Source: Firmicutes bacterium ASF500 (GTDB taxonomy: Bacteria; Bacillota; Clostridia; Oscillospirales; Oscillospiraceae). From it: a DNA stretch of 64,000 nucleotides. The notes beneath the pieces are model-generated. The model did no database searches and was not told where the DNA came from. It saw nothing but the letters and a program-made list of their open reading frames with translations. This document shows positions 36,144 through 45,822 of the stretch, in pieces. The stretch spans positions 930,001-994,000 of the forward strand of contig CP097573.1 in assembly GCA_000492175.2 (NCBI GenBank), written 5' to 3'. The position numbers and the translations under genes are program-made. How positions within the stretch are numbered: the first letter of the stretch is position 1; the number at the start of each line of letters is the position of its first letter.

Positions 36144-36264
36144 GGGAAAAATAGACGAAAAATCCAGCCTCTTCCTGGAACAAATCAGGCCATATGATTG
36201 AAGAAAGCCTGCATAATGGACAGAGAACGCGGCACAATGAGAATAGACGAAAGGAGCGATTTCT

Positions 36265-37218
36265 ATGACGACGAATTACAGAAAGGCCGCTGTGATCGGC
36301 TGCGGCTTTGTGGGGGCCTCCATCGCCTTCCGGTTTTTACAGCAGGGGCTGTTCTCCCATCTGGTCCTTCTGGACGCCAACCGGGAGAAGGCGGAAGGAG
36401 AGGCCATGGACCTGAGCGACGGCCTGCCCTACGGGGCCTCTATGGAGATCACCGCCGGGACCTACGACGACCTGGCGGACTGCGGGCTGGTGGTCATCAC
36501 CGCCGGGGTGAACCAGAAGCCCGGGGAGACCCGCCTGGAGCTCATCGGGCGGAACGCCGCCATTTTGAAGAGCATCATCGGGGAGATCACCGCCCGGCCC
36601 TTCGGGGGCATTCTGCTCATTGTCTCCAACCCGGTGGACGTGCTGACCTACGCCGCCCGGGCCCTGTCCGGCTACCCCCGGGAGCGAGTGATCGGCTCGG
36701 GCACCGTGCTGGACACCGCCCGGCTCAAGCAGCTGCTGGGGGAGGAGCTGGGGGTGGACAGCCGGAACGTCCACGCCTTTATCGTCGGCGAGCACGGGGA
36801 CAGCGAGCTTGCGGTGTGGAGCGGGGCCAACGTCTCCGGCCTGGGCCTGGACGACTTCTGCCGCCTCCGGGGCAAGGCGCTGAGCGCCGGGGACATGGAC
36901 CGGCTGTACCGGGAGGTCCGGGACAGCGCCAATGAGATCATCAAGCGCAAGGGGGCCACCTACTACGGCATCGCTATGGCCGTGGGCCGCATCGCCGAGT
37001 GCATCGTCAAGGACGAGCACGCCATCCTTCCCATCTCGGTGACGCTGGAGGGGGAGTACGGCCTGGACGGGGTGGCCCTCAGCGTCCCGTCCATCGTGGG
37101 GAAGAACGGCCTGGAGAAGGTTTTGGAAATCCCCCTGGGCGAGGCGGAGCGCTCCGCCCTCAGCGCCTCCGTCCAACAGCTCCGGGAGGCGGTCAACTCT
37201 CTGAAACTGCACCCGTAG
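36265..37218 (+). CDS. ldh: L-lactate dehydrogenase
   Basis: 317 residues, standard length; reduces pyruvate to L-lactate with NADH. Rossmann motif AVIGCGFVGASIAF, LDANREKAEGEAMDL, the substrate loop TAGVNQKPGETRLELI (Q at the discriminating position marks LDH rather than malate dehydrogenase), SNPVDVLTY, GSGTVLDTARLK with the substrate arginine, and the catalytic histidine in VGEHGDSELAVW. Start follows GAAAGGAGCGATTTCT. Single gene, followed by clustered repeats. Confidence 0.95.
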   Translation: MTTNYRKAAVIGCGFVGASIAFRFLQQGLFSHLVLLDANREKAEGEAMDLSDGLPYGASMEITAGTYDDLADCGLVVITAGVNQKPGETRLELIGRNAAILKSIIGEITARPFGGILLIVSNPVDVLTYAARALSGYPRERVIGSGTVLDTARLKQLLGEELGVDSRNVHAFIVGEHGDSELAVWSGANVSGLGLDDFCRLRGKALSAGDMDRLYREVRDSANEIIKRKGATYYGIAMAVGRIAECIVKDEHAILPISVTLEGEYGLDGVALSVPSIVGKNGLEKVLEIPLGEAERSALSASVQQLREAVNSLKLHP

Positions 37219-37426
37219 GGGCGGGTATTATCCGCCCGTGGTATTCCATCCGCAGGTTTCATGTAGGGGCGGCCTGTGGCCGCCCGCATCGTAAACCGAC
37301 CGGTATCCGGCGGGCGGCCACAGGCCGCCCCTACAAACCGCAATCAAATGCGTAATAGGACACCCCCCGCCGGTATCGTAAACCGGCCGGCATCCTGCGG
37401 GCGGATGATATCCGCCCCTACAGAAA
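37216..37426. repeat. Cluster of family A repeats after ldh
   Basis: Units near 37216 (TAGGGGCGGGTATTATCCGC), 37264 (TAGGGGCGGCCTGTGGCCGC), 37310 (GCGGCCACAGGCCGCCCC) and 37395 (GCGGATGATATCCGCCCC), alternating in orientation and linked by copies of ATCGTAAACCGACCGGTATC-type spacer. The GTAAACCG(A/G)CCGG spacer itself is repeated (about 37290 and 37378). Confidence 0.75.
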
Positions 37427-37502
37427 GGACCCTTCCCGTCATTCACAGAATTGCGCCGAAACAGCGTGGCCCGCAAAGTGCAGGCCACGCCGTTTTTCTG
37501 CT

Positions 37503-37826
37503 TTATTCGCGCTTCATATCCTTTACAATGGCAATGAGATGGTCCAGCTGTTCGCCGCTCAGCCCTCTGGCCTCCTCCAACAGCCGGTCCACCCTCTTCG
37601 GGTCTCTCTTTTCCGTATCAAAAAACTCCACCGGCGTGACGCCCAGGTATTCGCAGATATAGAAGAACGCTTCCATAGAGGGGTAGTTATGCCCGTTTTC
37701 GATGTTATTCATATACCCCGGATTTTGTCCGATTGAAAGGCTCATATCTCTGGCGGAAGCTCCCTTGCTTATACGCAATTCAGCCACCCTCATCCCAAAA
37801 TCCGTTTTTTCGAGCACATGAACCAC
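37503..37826 (-). CDS. XRE-family helix-turn-helix regulator
   Basis: 107 residues from a GTG; another GTG three codons later (37817) is better spaced from AGGTGG, so the N-terminus may be slightly shorter. The HTH is at about residues 12-65 (MRVAELRISKGASARDMSLS, NPGYMNNIENGHNYPSMEAF), followed by the YLGVTPVEFFDTEKRDPKRV stretch common in small clostridial XRE proteins and a helical tail. Probably a repressor of unknown targets; the SLOG gene is divergent from it and shares the AT-rich intergenic region. Confidence 0.85.
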   Translation of the reverse strand: MVHVLEKTDFGMRVAELRISKGASARDMSLSIGQNPGYMNNIENGHNYPSMEAFFYICEYLGVTPVEFFDTEKRDPKRVDRLLEEARGLSGEQLDHLIAIVKDMKRE

Positions 37827-37889
37827 CTCACTTTATCCGATTGTACTATATGACAAGGTGGTTTCTATCAGATTATATATAACGCTCTA

Positions 37890-37918
37890 TTGCTATATCA
37901 TATTTAACATGATATAAT
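37890..37918 (+). promoter_or_regulatory. Promoter of the SLOG-family gene
   Basis: TTGCTA (37890-37895), 17-base spacer, consensus -10 TATAAT (37913-37918) in an AT-rich region. Confidence 0.7.
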
Positions 37919-37956
37919 GGCGAATATATCTATTTTAACCGTTTAAGAGGTGCATC

Positions 37957-38427
37957 ATGCGCGAACAGACCTGCTGCTTCACCGGACACCGGCACATCCC
38001 GGAGGCGGACCGGGAAAAAATAAAGCACAGACTGGAAACCGTCATTACCAGTCTGTACCAGAGGGGCGTCTGTTATTACGGTGCCGGGGGCGCTCTGGGC
38101 TTTGACACGCTGGCCGCTCAGGCGGTACTGCGCCTGCGGGAGCGGTACCCCGCCCTGAAATTGATTCTGGTCCTCCCCTGCCTCAACCAGACCAAGGGCT
38201 GGAGGCCGGAGGACATCGCAGTATACGACCAGATCAAGGCCGGCGCGGACAAGGTGGTCTACACCTCCCAGACCTACACCCCCGGCTGTATGCACAAGCG
38301 GAACCGGTACCTGGTGGACAACAGCGGCACCTGCGTCTGCTACCTCACAAAGCAGACCGGCGGCACCGCCTATACCGTCCAATACGCCAAATCCCGCGGG
38401 CTCAATATCATTGACCTGTCCAAATGA
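37957..38427 (+). CDS. SLOG-family protein (YpsA/DUF1273-like)
   Basis: 156 residues. The N-terminal CCFTGHRHIPEADREKIKHR and YYGAGGALGFDTLAAQAVLRL match the SLOG (Rossmann-like nucleotide-binding) fold of YpsA and related proteins, with KLILVLPCLNQ and HKRNRYLVDNSGTCVCYL as further conserved blocks. SLOG domains bind nucleotide-derived ligands; in phage defence and in YpsA they act as sensors, but no effector partner is seen here. Ribosome site TTTAAGAGGTGCATC. Stand-alone gene. Confidence 0.85.
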   Translation: MREQTCCFTGHRHIPEADREKIKHRLETVITSLYQRGVCYYGAGGALGFDTLAAQAVLRLRERYPALKLILVLPCLNQTKGWRPEDIAVYDQIKAGADKVVYTSQTYTPGCMHKRNRYLVDNSGTCVCYLTKQTGGTAYTVQYAKSRGLNIIDLSK

Positions 38428-38517
38428 GAAATCCCCCGCCGCTGAATTTTCTTCCCTTGCAAAAACCGGCGAACCGTCGTATAATAGGGCATACCCATCA
38501 GAACAAGGGGAGTATAT

Positions 38518-39276
38518 ATGGTATTTATTTCCTGGAACGTAAACGGCCTGCGGGCCTGCATGAAAAAGGGGTTTTCCGAATTTTATCAGGCCCAGCGGCC
38601 TGACTTTCTCTGCCTCCAGGAGACCAAAATGGAGCGGGGACAGGCGGACATCCCTCTGGGGGAGGGCGTTTTGGAGTTCTGGAGCTCCGCCGAGAAGAAG
38701 GGCTATTCCGGCACCGCCGTCTTTACCCCCCACGCCCCTATCGACGCCGCCTACGGCATGGACATCGACCAGCACGACCACGAGGGGCGGCTCATCACCC
38801 TGGAGTATGAGGCGTTCTATCTGGTTTGCTGCTACACCCCCAACGCCCAGAACGAATTGAAGCGGATCGACTACCGCATGAGCTGGGAGGACGACCTGCG
38901 GGACTACCTCATGTCGCTGGACAAAACCAAGCCGGTGATCTACTGCGGCGACCTGAACGTGGCCCATGAGGAGATCGACCTGAAAAACCCCAAAACCAAC
39001 CGGGGAAACGCCGGCTTCTCCGACCAGGAGCGGGAGAAGATGACCGCCCTGCTCTCCTCCGGCTTTACCGACACCTTCCGGTTCCTCTACCCCGACCGGG
39101 AGGGAGCATATTCCTGGTGGTCCTACCGCTTCAACGCCCGGAAAAACAACGCCGGGTGGCGCATCGACTACTTCATCGTCTCCGACCGCCTGCGGGACAA
39201 AATCCTCCGGGCGGAGATTCTGGCGGACGTGGAGGGCAGCGACCACTGCCCGGTACTGCTGGAGTTGGATATTTAA
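38518..39276 (+). CDS. xth: Exodeoxyribonuclease III / AP endonuclease
   Basis: 252 residues, ExoA type. DNA repair: cuts at abasic sites and degrades 3' ends. Catalytic motifs: FISWNVNGLRACMKKG (N), LCLQETKMERG (E, metal), YCGDLNVAHEEIDL (D, N), WWSYRFNARKNNAGWRIDYF and the C-terminal SDHCPVLLEL (D, H). Start after ACAAGGGGAGTATAT. metF begins 18 bases after its stop, so they may be co-transcribed. Confidence 0.97.
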   Translation: MVFISWNVNGLRACMKKGFSEFYQAQRPDFLCLQETKMERGQADIPLGEGVLEFWSSAEKKGYSGTAVFTPHAPIDAAYGMDIDQHDHEGRLITLEYEAFYLVCCYTPNAQNELKRIDYRMSWEDDLRDYLMSLDKTKPVIYCGDLNVAHEEIDLKNPKTNRGNAGFSDQEREKMTALLSSGFTDTFRFLYPDREGAYSWWSYRFNARKNNAGWRIDYFIVSDRLRDKILRAEILADVEGSDHCPVLLELDI

Positions 39277-39294
39277 CAGAAAGAAGAGATTTTT

Positions 39295-40161
39295 GTGAAA
39301 CTGTGTGAATTGTTCGGCAAGGGCCGGACCGTGTTTTCCTGCGAGGTGTTCCCCCCCAAGCGGAACGACCCCGTCGACAGCATCTATCAGACCCTGGACG
39401 GGTTGAAGGACATCCGGCCCGACTTTATCAGCGTCACCTTTGGCGCGGGGGGCTCCCAGGTCAACCAGACCACCCGGGACATCGCCGCCCTCATTGAGAA
39501 CCGGTACCACATCCCCGCCATGGCCCACCTGACCTGCGTAGCCGCCGGGAGGGAGGACGTGGACCGCCTGCTGGCCGATCTGAAAGCCGACGGCGTGGAG
39601 AACGTCCTGGCCCTGCGGGGGGACGTAAACCCGGACTATCCCCCGAAAACCGACTTCAAATACGCCAGCGACCTGGTCAGCTACATACGGGCCCGGGGGG
39701 ATTTCGGCGTCTCCGCCGCCTGCTACCCAGAGGGGCATCTGGAGAGCCCCGACCTGGTCAGCGACCTGCGGCATTTGAAGGAGAAGGTAGACGCCGGAGC
39801 CCAGCACCTGGTAAGCCAGCTCTTTTTCGACAACGACGACTTCTTCCGCTTCCTGGAGCGGGCCCGGATCGCGGGCATCAACGTGCCCATCGAGGCGGGC
39901 ATCATGCCTGTGCTGTCCAAGAATTCCATCCAGCGGATGGTGTCCATGTGCGGCGCCAGCCTGCCCAGCAAGCTGACCCGCATCCTGGCCCGGTACGGCG
40001 ACCACCCCGACGCCCTGCGGGAGGCGGGCATCGCCTATGCCATCGACCAGATCTCCGACCTGATCGCCGGAGGCGTGGAGGGCATCCACCTGTACACCAT
40101 GAACAACCCCGACGTAGCCCGGCAGATCGCCGGGAGTATCGATTCCATTCGGAAGGTGTAA
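39295..40161 (+). CDS. metF: Methylenetetrahydrofolate reductase
   Basis: 288 residues from GTG (AAAGAAGAGATTTTT upstream). FAD enzyme reducing 5,10-methylene-THF to 5-methyl-THF for methionine synthesis or the methyl branch of acetogenesis. Typical TIM-barrel blocks: FSCEVFPPKRNDP, ISVTFGAGGSQVNQTTRDIA, MAHLTCVAAGREDV, VLALRGDVNPDYPP, HLVSQLFFDNDDFFRFLER and the end GVEGIHLYTMNNPDV. No MetV zinc partner gene adjoins it. Ended by the hairpin at 40179-40217. Confidence 0.96.
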   Translation: MKLCELFGKGRTVFSCEVFPPKRNDPVDSIYQTLDGLKDIRPDFISVTFGAGGSQVNQTTRDIAALIENRYHIPAMAHLTCVAAGREDVDRLLADLKADGVENVLALRGDVNPDYPPKTDFKYASDLVSYIRARGDFGVSAACYPEGHLESPDLVSDLRHLKEKVDAGAQHLVSQLFFDNDDFFRFLERARIAGINVPIEAGIMPVLSKNSIQRMVSMCGASLPSKLTRILARYGDHPDALREAGIAYAIDQISDLIAGGVEGIHLYTMNNPDVARQIAGSIDSIRKV

Positions 40162-40178
40162 CGTCCATAACATTATCT

Positions 40179-40217
40179 GGAGCGGTAAGGTTTTTCACCT
40201 TGCCGCTCCGATTTTTA
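40179..40217. terminator. Terminator after metF, shared with the convergent XRE gene
   Basis: GGAGCGGTAAGGT / ACCTTGCCGCTCC stem, loop TTTTC, then GATTTTT on the plus strand. Confidence 0.88.
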
Positions 40218-40463
40218 TCAACAGCTTTTATCCAGCTCTTTTTCAATTGCCGCAACAAGCGTACTCATTTTAATCCCCAGCGCGAGGCTGATTCTGTAAA
40301 GCGTTTCTAAGGTTGGCTTTCGCTCTCCGCGTTCAATCGCGCTCAAATGCGTTCTTCCTATATCTGCCAATCCGCTCAATACTTCTTGTGTCAATCCTCT
40401 TTTGGCTCTGTACCTTGCGATTACTTCACCAACAATCACAGGGTCTAACTGCATCTCGCTCAT
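40218..40463 (-). CDS. Small XRE-family regulator
   Basis: 81 residues from the ATG after GAGGTGAGGAA. Nearly the whole protein is the HTH domain: VIARYRAKRGLTQEVLSGLA, GRTHLSAIERGERKPTLETL, and a final LVAAIEKELDKSC helix. Divergent from a lipoprotein gene. The spacer between them has two GAATACNTATG boxes exactly 20 bases apart around a TTGACA, which is a natural operator layout for this regulator. Confidence 0.85.
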   Translation of the reverse strand: MSEMQLDPVIVGEVIARYRAKRGLTQEVLSGLADIGRTHLSAIERGERKPTLETLYRISLALGIKMSTLVAAIEKELDKSC

Positions 40464-40509
40464 TTCCTCACCTCTAGCAAACATAGTAAGCTAGAATGAG
40501 CGAGTATCC

Positions 40510-40549
40510 GAATACATATGTTGACAATTGAATACTTATGTGTTACCCT
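40510..40549 (+). promoter_or_regulatory. Promoter and direct-repeat operator of the lipoprotein gene
   Basis: GAATACATATG (40510-40520) and GAATACTTATG (40530-40540) flank the -35 TTGACA (40521-40526); the -10 position (40544-40549, TACCCT) is poor, which would fit an activated promoter. Confidence 0.5.
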
Positions 40550-40595
40550 TTTCCTGGCGGTAACCGCACAACAAATTTAGACGGAGGCAGACACG

Positions 40596-41672
40596 ATGAA
40601 GAAAGCACTTGCGCTTATCATTGCGGCAGCTTTGGCCCTCTCTCTGACGGCCTGCGGCGGCGATAGCGGAGCAGGAGACGCCAGCACGCCCGGCGAAAGT
40701 AATACAGGCAATACGGACAAGACGGGCTGTATCGTAAGTAAGGGCTTATTTGTTTTGGAGCCCAAAGACGGCTTTGATTTAACAAATGAAGAAAATTTAT
40801 CACCACAGGAAATCTACATGATTCACGTGTATGATATTATTCCGGATTCTCAAAAAAACAGTGAAATGAGCCTCATGCAATATCATTATACAGTCACTTT
40901 AAATGACGCAAATACTTATGAGTCCAGAACAATGGCAGGCGGCGCGGCACAGATCAGCTTTGTTACCAGCAGTCATTATACTGTTGCCGATGATGTCGGC
41001 ACTGTTTTCGCGGGGAGTGACCCGATACGTGCAATCGCTGTTTTTAGAATCAATAAGAACGATATTAACGAAAACACCACAGTAAAATTTACGATAGAAA
41101 ACTCCGGTATTTTTGATTCCTCTATGAAATTCAGCAGTAATGATATACAGCATATTGATATGCTTGATAAAATATTTGAAATTGAAGATAATCCCAGTGA
41201 ATACCAGCTTGCGAGTACCATGTTTGGACGTGCGGTATCGATCAATAGCGCGGTTGAATATTTATCTGATCATGGTGGACTTAAAAACGATACCGCGGTT
41301 AAATTAACACTTATTGCCGTAAAATGTGCCGCAAAAATGAATCTTTCAGCTGCCTGGGACGGAGACAACAATCTTGTTTATTATGATTATGATAGTGATA
41401 CATTGCTGCTTTCTCCTGAATCATCAGTATCTTATGTAGAAAAAGCAGAATTAGAGGCAGATAAACTGATAAACGCGGTAAGCAATACTTATCCAGAAGT
41501 TCTTAGTGCCACTGCAAAACTGTTAACAGCAGCGGACGCTTTTATAGAACAACTTGAGATTTGCGGCAATCCAGATACATATACAGATGATGCGTTGCAG
41601 CAACTCAACTCCGCAATTAGTAATATTAGCTCCGCGAGAAATGAAATATATGATTTCTTTGCGAATCGCTAG
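40596..41672 (+). CDS. Lipoprotein of unknown function (AT-rich gene)
   Basis: 358 residues, start after AGACGGAGGCAGACACG. Lipoprotein signal MKKALALIIAAALALSLTAC with lipobox LTAC, a low-complexity GDASTPGESNTGNTD linker, then an exported domain with beta-strands (YHYTVTLNDANTYESRTM, TTVKFTIENSGIFD) and a helical C-terminal part (LEADKLINAVSNTYPEVLSA, ALQQLNSAISNISSARNEI). No known family recognised. Codon use is strikingly AT-rich compared with the GC-rich neighbourhood, suggesting recent acquisition along with its divergent XRE regulator. Confidence 0.7.
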   Translation: MKKALALIIAAALALSLTACGGDSGAGDASTPGESNTGNTDKTGCIVSKGLFVLEPKDGFDLTNEENLSPQEIYMIHVYDIIPDSQKNSEMSLMQYHYTVTLNDANTYESRTMAGGAAQISFVTSSHYTVADDVGTVFAGSDPIRAIAVFRINKNDINENTTVKFTIENSGIFDSSMKFSSNDIQHIDMLDKIFEIEDNPSEYQLASTMFGRAVSINSAVEYLSDHGGLKNDTAVKLTLIAVKCAAKMNLSAAWDGDNNLVYYDYDSDTLLLSPESSVSYVEKAELEADKLINAVSNTYPEVLSATAKLLTAADAFIEQLEICGNPDTYTDDALQQLNSAISNISSARNEIYDFFANR

Positions 41673-41738
41673 ACCCTGCGTGTTTAGCAGAGGCATTGGG
41701 GACATCCGAATATAAGGGAATGTTTTCATAAAGTAATT

Positions 41739-41780
41739 AAAAAACATCCCCCGTCCGTGAACTGGACGGGGGATGTTTTT
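41739..41780. terminator. Bidirectional terminator between lipoprotein and chemoreceptor genes
   Basis: AAAAACATCCCCCGTCC / GGACGGGGGATGTTTTT, loop GTGAACT; A and T tracts on both sides serve both strands. Confidence 0.9.
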
Positions 41781-41781
41781 G

Positions 41782-43728
41782 TCAGCTCAGCTGGAATTTA
41801 TTCACCAGCCCGTTCATCAGCCGGGACTGGTTCAGCAGCTCCCGGGAGGTGGCGGCGCTCTGCTCGGCGGTGGAGGAGGTGTCCTGCACTACGGCGGAAA
41901 TCTGGTTGATTCCCTCGGTGACCTGGGCAATCGCGGTGGTCTGGCCCTCCACCGACTCCACCACGGAGTTGACCTTGATGGTCACATTCTCCGCGATGGA
42001 GCTGGTTTTCTCCAGGGACTCGGTCACCCGCTTCACCACCTGACTGCCCTCCATAACGGAGGCGACGGAGCCCTCGATCAGCTCCTTGGTGGCCTTGGCG
42101 GCCTCGTCCGACTTGGAGGCCAGGTTCCGCACCTCGTCGGCCACCACGGCAAAGCCTTTGCCGGCGCTTCCCGCCCGGGCGGCCTCCACAGCGGCGTTCA
42201 GCGCCAGGATATTGGTCTGAAAGGCGATATTCTCAATGGTGTCAATGATCCGCCCAATCTCCGAGGAGGAGTTGGAAATTTTCTCCATCGCCCCGTTGAG
42301 CTCCTTCACATAGTCCACGCTGACCCCCAGATGAGCCCCCGCCATGTTGACGAACTGCCCCGCCTCCTCGGCGGCCGCGGCGGTATGGCGGGCGGTCTCG
42401 GCGATGCTGTCGGCGGTAGCGGACAGCTCACAGATAGCGCTGGCCTGCTCGGTGGCGCCCTGGCTCAGGGAGATGGAGCTGTTGGACACACGGTCCGCGC
42501 TGCCGGCCACCGTCCCGGCGGACTGGCTGATCTGGGACAGGGTGTCCCGCAGGGAGCTGTGGATGGACTTGATGGAGCGCTCAATGGCCGCGAAGTCCCC
42601 CACATAGGTTTGCTCCATTTTTTGACGGAAATCCCCCTCCGCCATTTTGCCCAGATGGTAGGACACGTCCTGGGTCACGTCGTTCAAACGGTGGATGGTG
42701 GTGTCCAGAGCGCTGGTCAGCTTGGCAGTCTCATCCCGAGATTTAACTGTGGGCGTGGGTGTCTGGAGGTCGCCCTCCGCCAGCCGCTCCAGCCGGGAGA
42801 CACAGGACTGAATGGGCCGTGAGATGGACCGGCCCACCTTCAATGCGATGGGGAAGGAGGCCAGCACCACCAACAGCACCACCAGAAGGGTGAGCAGGAT
42901 GCTCCGGTCCAGGCTGGACTTGAACTCCCGCTGACTGGCCTCGATGGCAATGCTCCAGCGCTGATGGCCCCCGATGGGGGCAAAGCCCACCAGCTTGTTG
43001 TCGCCGTAGAAGTTGTACGCGCCGAAGCCGGTCTCCCCCTGAATCATCCGCTGATTCACCTCGGCCACGTCGGCTATGCTGGGGTCTGACTGGGCGGCCT
43101 GAATCAGGTTGGAGCCCTCCTCCACAATGGAGCGCTCCGGATGCCCAATCACGTTGCCCCGGCTGTCCAGCACATAGGCCACGCCGTCGCTGCCCATGGC
43201 CAGATTGACCACGATATCAGAGAGAAAATCCACGCTGATGCCCCCGTAAACGGCCCCGGCGAAGCGGCCGTTTTCAATAATGGGCACCTCCAGAAGGAAT
43301 ATCATCTGACTGCCGTCGTTGATGATATCAGAGATGTAGGGCTGCATGGTGGCCTTGCACTGCTGGAAGTACTCCTCGCCGGCATAGCTGTCGCCGGTGG
43401 AGGAGAAGCCGGAGGCGTCCATTTTCCCAGTGTAGAGAAAGCCGTTGCGCTCGGCAATGGCCTCCCGGACCGGAACCAGCTCCGGGGCTTCGGGGTCGGA
43501 TTCCCGGAAGATGTCGGAGTCCGCGGCCTCTTGAAGGGCCGTCCAGTAGTTCCCCATCCTCCACTCCACCGCGTCCGCCGCCATCTGGGTGGCGGGGCCG
43601 AGGGTCTTTGTCATCACATCATCAATGCCGCTGGCGTTCAACAAGGCTGTAATCACGCCAATCAGGACGGAGCCAATCAACACAACCGACAGCATGCTGA
43701 CCTGGATTTTTGACTTGATGGACTTCAT
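41782..43728 (-). CDS. Methyl-accepting chemotaxis protein
   Basis: 648 residues. An N-terminal membrane helix ([20 protein letters not shown]), a periplasmic-type dCache sensor domain (about 40-275; [35 protein letters not shown]), a second helix ([20 protein letters not shown]), HAMP ([20 protein letters not shown]) and a long cytoplasmic signalling coil. The conserved tip is [20 protein letters not shown] / [19 protein letters not shown], the CheA/CheW contact. The ligand is unknown. No other chemotaxis gene lies in the window. Cache sensors of this kind often bind small organic acids or amino acids. Confidence 0.95.
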   Translation of the reverse strand: MKSIKSKIQVSMLSVVLIGSVLIGVITALLNASGIDDVMTKTLGPATQMAADAVEWRMGNYWTALQEAADSDIFRESDPEAPELVPVREAIAERNGFLYTGKMDASGFSSTGDSYAGEEYFQQCKATMQPYISDIINDGSQMIFLLEVPIIENGRFAGAVYGGISVDFLSDIVVNLAMGSDGVAYVLDSRGNVIGHPERSIVEEGSNLIQAAQSDPSIADVAEVNQRMIQGETGFGAYNFYGDNKLVGFAPIGGHQRWSIAIEASQREFKSSLDRSILLTLLVVLLVVLASFPIALKVGRSISRPIQSCVSRLERLAEGDLQTPTPTVKSRDETAKLTSALDTTIHRLNDVTQDVSYHLGKMAEGDFRQKMEQTYVGDFAAIERSIKSIHSSLRDTLSQISQSAGTVAGSADRVSNSSISLSQGATEQASAICELSATADSIAETARHTAAAAEEAGQFVNMAGAHLGVSVDYVKELNGAMEKISNSSSEIGRIIDTIENIAFQTNILALNAAVEAARAGSAGKGFAVVADEVRNLASKSDEAAKATKELIEGSVASVMEGSQVVKRVTESLEKTSSIAENVTIKVNSVVESVEGQTTAIAQVTEGINQISAVVQDTSSTAEQSAATSRELLNQSRLMNGLVNKFQLS

Positions 43729-43922
43729 ACCAACCTTTCCTCTCGTCTCATATTATCCAGGCGGAAGGGCCGCTCCTGACAATTTAATCCATCCGGAGCG
43801 TCTGCAACCGCCCACGATATTCTAGCATAAGCCGCCACAGGGTTCAAGCTGTATTCTCCGTAATTTCCTTTCTGAAAATCGAGTGCGGACACCTGTTATA
43901 TCCGCACTCAAAAAGGCTGTAT

Positions 43923-45590
43923 TTACTTCCCCTCCGCCCCGGTCACAGCCGGCTGGCGCAGCTCCGCCGCGCGGGCCAGGGCGGCGTCGATGTTGGGGGC
44001 GAAGTTCTCCTCCCCCACCGCGTCCAGCAGACCGGACTTGCGGAACACCGACATGGGCTGCTCGTTGACGTGGGAGAAGATGACCGCAATCCCCTTGTCC
44101 CGGCACTCCCCATAGAGCCGTTGAAGGCTGTTCAGGGCAGTGATGTCCATAGCGGGCACCGAGCGCATTCGCAGGATCAGCACGCTCCGCCCGCTGGCCC
44201 GCTCCATGTGGGGGATCTTATCTGCCGCGCCGAAGAACATGGGGCCGCTGATCTCATAGACCATCACATGGGCGGGGACGGGCTTCATCCGGCCCTGGTC
44301 GTCGCCGGTGTCCTCCACGTACTCCCACTCCTTGACCACCGCCACGTCGGCCATGCGCTTCATAAACAGCAGGCAGGCCAGAGACAGGCCCACCACAATG
44401 GCTACCACCAGATCGAAGATCACCGTCAGCAGGAAGGTCACCGCCAGCACGGCCACGTCGCTCTTGGGGGAGCGCTTCACCACCTTCACCACCGTGCGCC
44501 AGCCGCTCATGTTATAGGCCACCTGGAACAAAATGGCGGCGATGCAGGGCATGGGGATGAGGGCGGCGTAGGGCATCAGCAGTACCAGCACCAGCAGGAG
44601 CACCCCCGCGTGGACGATACCGGCCACCGGGGAGCGGCCCCCGTTTTTGATGTTGGCTGCGGTGCGGGCGATGGCTCCGGTGGCGGGGATGCCCCCGAAC
44701 AGGGCGGAGGCGGCGTTGCCCGCCCCCTGGGCCACCAGCTCCATGTTGGAGTTGTGCCGGGAGTTGATCATCTCGTCGGCCACCACGGCGGACAGCAGAG
44801 ACTCAATAGCCGCCAGCACCGCGATGGTAAAGGCATCGGGCAGTACCGCCGCCACCGTGTCATAGGAGAAGGCGGGCAGATGGAGCTGAGGCGGGGCGCT
44901 GGAGATGGTGTACAGGTCGCCAATGGTGTTTACCGGCAGGGCCATCAGCTTCACCGCCGCCGCCGTCACCACCACGGCGATGAGGGAGGCGGGGATTTTT
45001 TGCACCGGCTTCACCCTGGGCCACAGGCACAAAATCGCCAGGGCCAGCGCCCCCACCCCCACGGCGGCCCAGTTGGCGGTGGGGAAGGCGCGGACCGCCT
45101 CCTCCAGCTTCTCTATGGTCTCCACCGGGGCGTGGGTGAAGGTCAGGCCGAAGAAGTCCTTCAGCTGGCCGATCAGGATGGTGACGGCGATGCCCGCCGT
45201 AAACCCGGTGGTGATGGTGTAAGGGATGAACTTAATCATGCTCCCCAGACGCAGGAGTCCCAGGATGATGAGCATGAGGCCCGCCAGAATGGTGGCGACG
45301 GCCAGCCCCTCCATGCCGTTCCGGGCCACGATGCCCGCCACGATGGTGGCGAAGGCGGCGGTGGGACCGGCAATCTGTACCTTGCTCCCGCCCAGGGCGG
45401 ATATGACGAAGCCCGCCACAATGGCGGTGTACAGCCCCTGCTCCGGGGCCACGCCGGAGGCCAGGGCCAGTGCGATGGACAGGGGCAGGGCGATAATTGC
45501 GACGATGACCCCGGCGGTCACGTCCTTGATGAAGTCCTGCCGGGAGTAGTGCTTGAGGGACCTCAGCAGCTGGGGCGTCAGGTCTTTCAT
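43923..45590 (-). CDS. SulP-family anion transporter with C-terminal STAS domain
   Basis: 555 residues. About 11-12 membrane helices with the SulP signature near the start (ALPLSIALALASGVAPEQGLYT) and AFATIVAGIVARNG; gate region AAIESLLSAVVADEMINSRH, NSNMELVAQGAGNAASALFGG. The C-terminal 120 residues form a STAS domain (VMVYEISGPMFFGAADKIPH, VLILRMRSVPAMDITALNSL). SulP proteins carry sulfate, bicarbonate or organic anions by symport or exchange; the substrate cannot be read. Single gene; a hairpin at about 43881-43909 follows without a strong T run. Confidence 0.93.
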   Translation of the reverse strand: MKDLTPQLLRSLKHYSRQDFIKDVTAGVIVAIIALPLSIALALASGVAPEQGLYTAIVAGFVISALGGSKVQIAGPTAAFATIVAGIVARNGMEGLAVATILAGLMLIILGLLRLGSMIKFIPYTITTGFTAGIAVTILIGQLKDFFGLTFTHAPVETIEKLEEAVRAFPTANWAAVGVGALALAILCLWPRVKPVQKIPASLIAVVVTAAAVKLMALPVNTIGDLYTISSAPPQLHLPAFSYDTVAAVLPDAFTIAVLAAIESLLSAVVADEMINSRHNSNMELVAQGAGNAASALFGGIPATGAIARTAANIKNGGRSPVAGIVHAGVLLLVLVLLMPYAALIPMPCIAAILFQVAYNMSGWRTVVKVVKRSPKSDVAVLAVTFLLTVIFDLVVAIVVGLSLACLLFMKRMADVAVVKEWEYVEDTGDDQGRMKPVPAHVMVYEISGPMFFGAADKIPHMERASGRSVLILRMRSVPAMDITALNSLQRLYGECRDKGIAVIFSHVNEQPMSVFRKSGLLDAVGEENFAPNIDAALARAAELRQPAVTGAEGK

Positions 45591-45687
45591 GGTTCTCTCT
45601 CCTTGTCAATGCCAATTTGGGGGAACGGCGCTCTGAATATGAAAAACACCGCATTTTCATGCGGTGTTTTTCATGCCAACGTCAGGC

Positions 45688-45779
45688 TGGCGCAGAAGGA
45701 GGGATTCGAACCCTCGCACGGTTTAACCCGTCTACTCCCTTAGCAGGGGAGCCCCTTATAGCCACTTGGGTACTTCTGC
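45688..45779 (-). tRNA. tRNA-Ser (anticodon GCT)
   Basis: Minus-strand tRNA with acceptor GCAGAAG/CTTCTGC, discriminator G and encoded CCA (45688-45690), anticodon loop CTCCCCTGCTAAGGGAG with GCT, a long variable arm (GACGGGTTAAACCCGT) as in serine tRNAs, and T arm GAGGGTTCGAATCCCTC. Confidence 0.97.
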
Positions 45780-45822
45780 ATGGCTGCAAGTCTAAAACCT
45801 GTTTGATTTTGGGAGAAATAAG

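Noticed and set aside
37930..40173. A 747-codon minus-strand frame spanning three plus-strand genes
   Set aside because: Shadow of the SLOG protein, xth and metF, all of which have clear motifs and starts on the other strand.
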